7,295 nt of DNA from Alphaproteobacteria bacterium (lineage in GTDB: Bacteria > Pseudomonadota > Alphaproteobacteria > UBA7887), in the NCBI GenBank assembly GCA_028289725.1, contig JANQOH010000404.1, positions 1 to 7,295 of the forward strand, given 5' to 3'. Positions 5,708 to 7,295 of this stretch are shown here, in pieces. A model generated the notes under the pieces. The model searched no databases. It was not told where the DNA came from and saw nothing but the letters and a program-made list of their open reading frames with translations. Both the position numbers and the translations under genes were made by a program. The first letter of the stretch is position 1. Each line of letters starts with the position of its first letter.

Positions 5708-7295
5708 ACGAAACCACCCCGCCAGCCCAGCCGTTCGACATCGCGCCGGTGTCGATCGAGGAGGAGATGAGACGCTCCTACCTCGACTACGCTATGAGCG
5801 TCATCGTCAGCCGCGCGCTGCCCGACGTGCGCGACGGCTTGAAACCGGTTCACCGGCGAATCCTCTATTCGATGGAGGAGAACAACTACCACTGGAACCG
5901 GCCGTACCGTAAATCGGCGCGCGTCGTCGGCGACGTGATGGGTAAGTATCACCCGCACGGCGACACCGCGATCTACGATGCCATGGTGCGCATGGCGCAA
6001 GATTTCTCAATGCGCCTGCCTTTGATCGACGGCCAGGGCAATTTCGGCTCGATGGACGGCGATAAACCGGCGGCCATGCGCTACACCGAGGCACGGCTGG
6101 CGCGCGCCACCACGGCGCTGCTCGACGACCTCGACAAAGACACGGTCGATTTCCAAGAGAACTACGACGCGACCGAGAGCGAACCGTCGGTGCTGCCGGC
6201 GCGCTTCCCGAATCTTTTGGTTAACGGCGCGGGCGGCATCGCGGTGGGCATGGCGACCAACGTCCCGCCGCACAATCTCAACGAGGTGGTGAACGCCAGC
6301 CTTGCGCTGATCGACGACCCAAGCCTGTCGGTCGAGGGGCTGATGGAGCATATCCCGGGCCCCGATTTCCCGACCGGTGGCTTGATTCTCGGCCGTTCGG
6401 GCATCCGTGCCGCCTACCATACCGGGCGCGGCTCGATCGTCATGCGCGGCCGGGTCAAGTCCGAGAAGGACGACCGGGTGATTGTGATCACCGAGGTGCC
6501 GTATCAGGTCAACAAATCGCGGATGGTCGAGCAGATTGCCGATGCCGTGCGCGACAAGCGCATCGAAGGCATTTCGGACTTGCGCGACGAGTCGGACCGC
6601 GACGGCGTGCGCGTGGTGATCGAGCTCAAGCGGGATGCAAACTACGATGTCGTCCTGAGCCAGCTCTATCGGTTCACGCCGCTCCAAACGAGTTTCGGTG
6701 TGAACGCGCTGGCATTGCGCGACGGGAAGCCCGAACAGCTCAACCTCAAACAGATCCTCGAAGCGTTCCTGCAGTTCCGTGAAGAGGTCATCACCCGGCG
6801 CACCAAGTTCGAATTGGCGCGCGCGCGCGAACGTGCGCACGTCCTCGCCGGGCTGGCGGTCGCGGTCGCCAATATTGACGAAGTTATCGCGCTGATCCGC
6901 GCCGCGCCGGACGCCGAAACCGCGCGCAACGGCTTGATGGAGCGCGCCTGGCCTGCGGGCGATGTTGCCGCGCTCATCGCGCTGATCGACGAACCGGGCC
7001 ACACCGTTGCGGAAGATGGCACCTACCGTATGTCGGAGACCCAAGCCCGCGCGATCCTCGATCTCCGACTGCATCGATTGACTGGTTTGGAACGCGAGAA
7101 AATCGCCGCGGATTTAAAGGAGATCACCGACAAGATCGTCGATCTGCTCGACATTTTGGGCTCGCGCACGCGTCTGCTCGACATCTTGCGCGAGGAATTG
7201 CGCGACGTCGCCGAACAATTTGGCGATGCCGGTGGCCGCCGGACCGATATCGAGGACGCCGAGTTCGAGCACGATATCGAGGACCTTATCCAACG
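5704..7295 (+). CDS. gyrA: DNA gyrase subunit A (N-terminal part, cut by window edge)
   Basis: This is the first 530 codons of the cleavage-reunion subunit of DNA gyrase, which with GyrB introduces negative supercoils. Seen: IEEEMRRSYLDYAMSVIVS, the winged-helix region with KYHPHGDTAIYDAMVRMAQ, the active-site Tyr127 in AAMRYTE (E. coli Tyr122), the tower-domain segment LPARFPNLLVNGAGGIAVG, then QTSFGVNALAL, and the long coiled-coil region about residues 355-500. The C-terminal beta-pinwheel is outside the window. The quinolone-region positions matching E. coli Ser83 and Asp87 are Thr88 and Asp92. The start is GTG at 5704: an in-frame TGA at 5686-5688 rules out anything earlier, and the N-terminal length fits relatives. 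The first in-frame ATG (5767) would cut off the conserved IEEE segment. No clear ribosome site precedes GTG. A small ORF overlaps it and may couple its translation. Confidence 0.97.
   Translation, partial: MNETTPPAQPFDIAPVSIEEEMRRSYLDYAMSVIVSRALPDVRDGLKPVHRRILYSMEENNYHWNRPYRKSARVVGDVMGKYHPHGDTAIYDAMVRMAQDFSMRLPLIDGQGNFGSMDGDKPAAMRYTEARLARATTALLDDLDKDTVDFQENYDATESEPSVLPARFPNLLVNGAGGIAVGMATNVPPHNLNEVVNASLALIDDPSLSVEGLMEHIPGPDFPTGGLILGRSGIRAAYHTGRGSIVMRGRVKSEKDDRVIVITEVPYQVNKSRMVEQIADAVRDKRIEGISDLRDESDRDGVRVVIELKRDANYDVVLSQLYRFTPLQTSFGVNALALRDGKPEQLNLKQILEAFLQFREEVITRRTKFELARARERAHVLAGLAVAVANIDEVIALIRAAPDAETARNGLMERAWPAGDVAALIALIDEPGHTVAEDGTYRMSETQARAILDLRLHRLTGLEREKIAADLKEITDKIVDLLDILGSRTRLLDILREELRDVAEQFGDAGGRRTDIEDAEFEHDIEDLIQ

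Noticed and set aside
5520..5912. A 130-codon plus-strand frame crossing from the intergenic region into gyrA
   Set aside because: It overlaps gyrA out of frame for most of its length, has no ribosome site or motif, and its intergenic part is better explained by hairpins.
6007..7074. A 355-codon open frame on the minus strand opposite gyrA
   Set aside because: Antisense to conserved gyrA, with low-complexity Arg/His/Val/Asp composition and no motif. This is a codon-bias shadow.

Overview
The window looks like a piece of an alphaproteobacterial chromosome. The grounds are the order uvrA (minus strand), ssb (plus), gyrA (plus), which is a familiar arrangement in that class, the GC-rich codon use of those genes, and an imperfect GTTC-N7-GTTC-type LexA box between uvrA and ssb. 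The genus cannot be read from the sequence. The resemblance to Rhodospirillales-like lineages is only an impression.

Layout from left to right. (1) 1-330, minus: the first 110 codons of a zinc-dependent MDR-family alcohol/polyol dehydrogenase, cut by the window edge. (2) 331-499: an AT-richer divergent intergenic region. (3) 500-1918, plus: a 472-residue protein with an N-terminal PD-(D/E)xK nuclease core, a central domain I do not recognise, a disordered charged linker, and a C-terminal tail that closely resembles the conserved C-terminal peptide of FtsZ. This gene has lower GC than its neighbours and looks like an accessory gene. (4) 1923-4817, minus: complete uvrA, tail-to-tail with the nuclease gene, 4 bases apart. 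(5) 4818-4988: divergent uvrA/ssb control region with a probable SOS box and an ssb -10 element. (6) 4989-5462, plus: complete ssb. (7) 5463-5703: a 241-base region with several hairpins, mutually exclusive inverted repeats, and a 21-codon small ORF whose stop overlaps the gyrA start. (8) 5704-7295, plus: gyrA, first 530 codons, cut by the right edge.

UvrA (damage recognition in nucleotide excision repair), SSB (single-strand DNA binding) and GyrA (supercoiling) form a housekeeping DNA-maintenance block, and uvrA and ssb probably share SOS control. The nuclease-like gene does not belong to that block. Its most striking property is the pairing of a nuclease fold with an FtsZ-like linker and terminal peptide, which suggests that it docks on FtsZ-tail-binding division proteins. 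That combination is the best candidate here for something undescribed.
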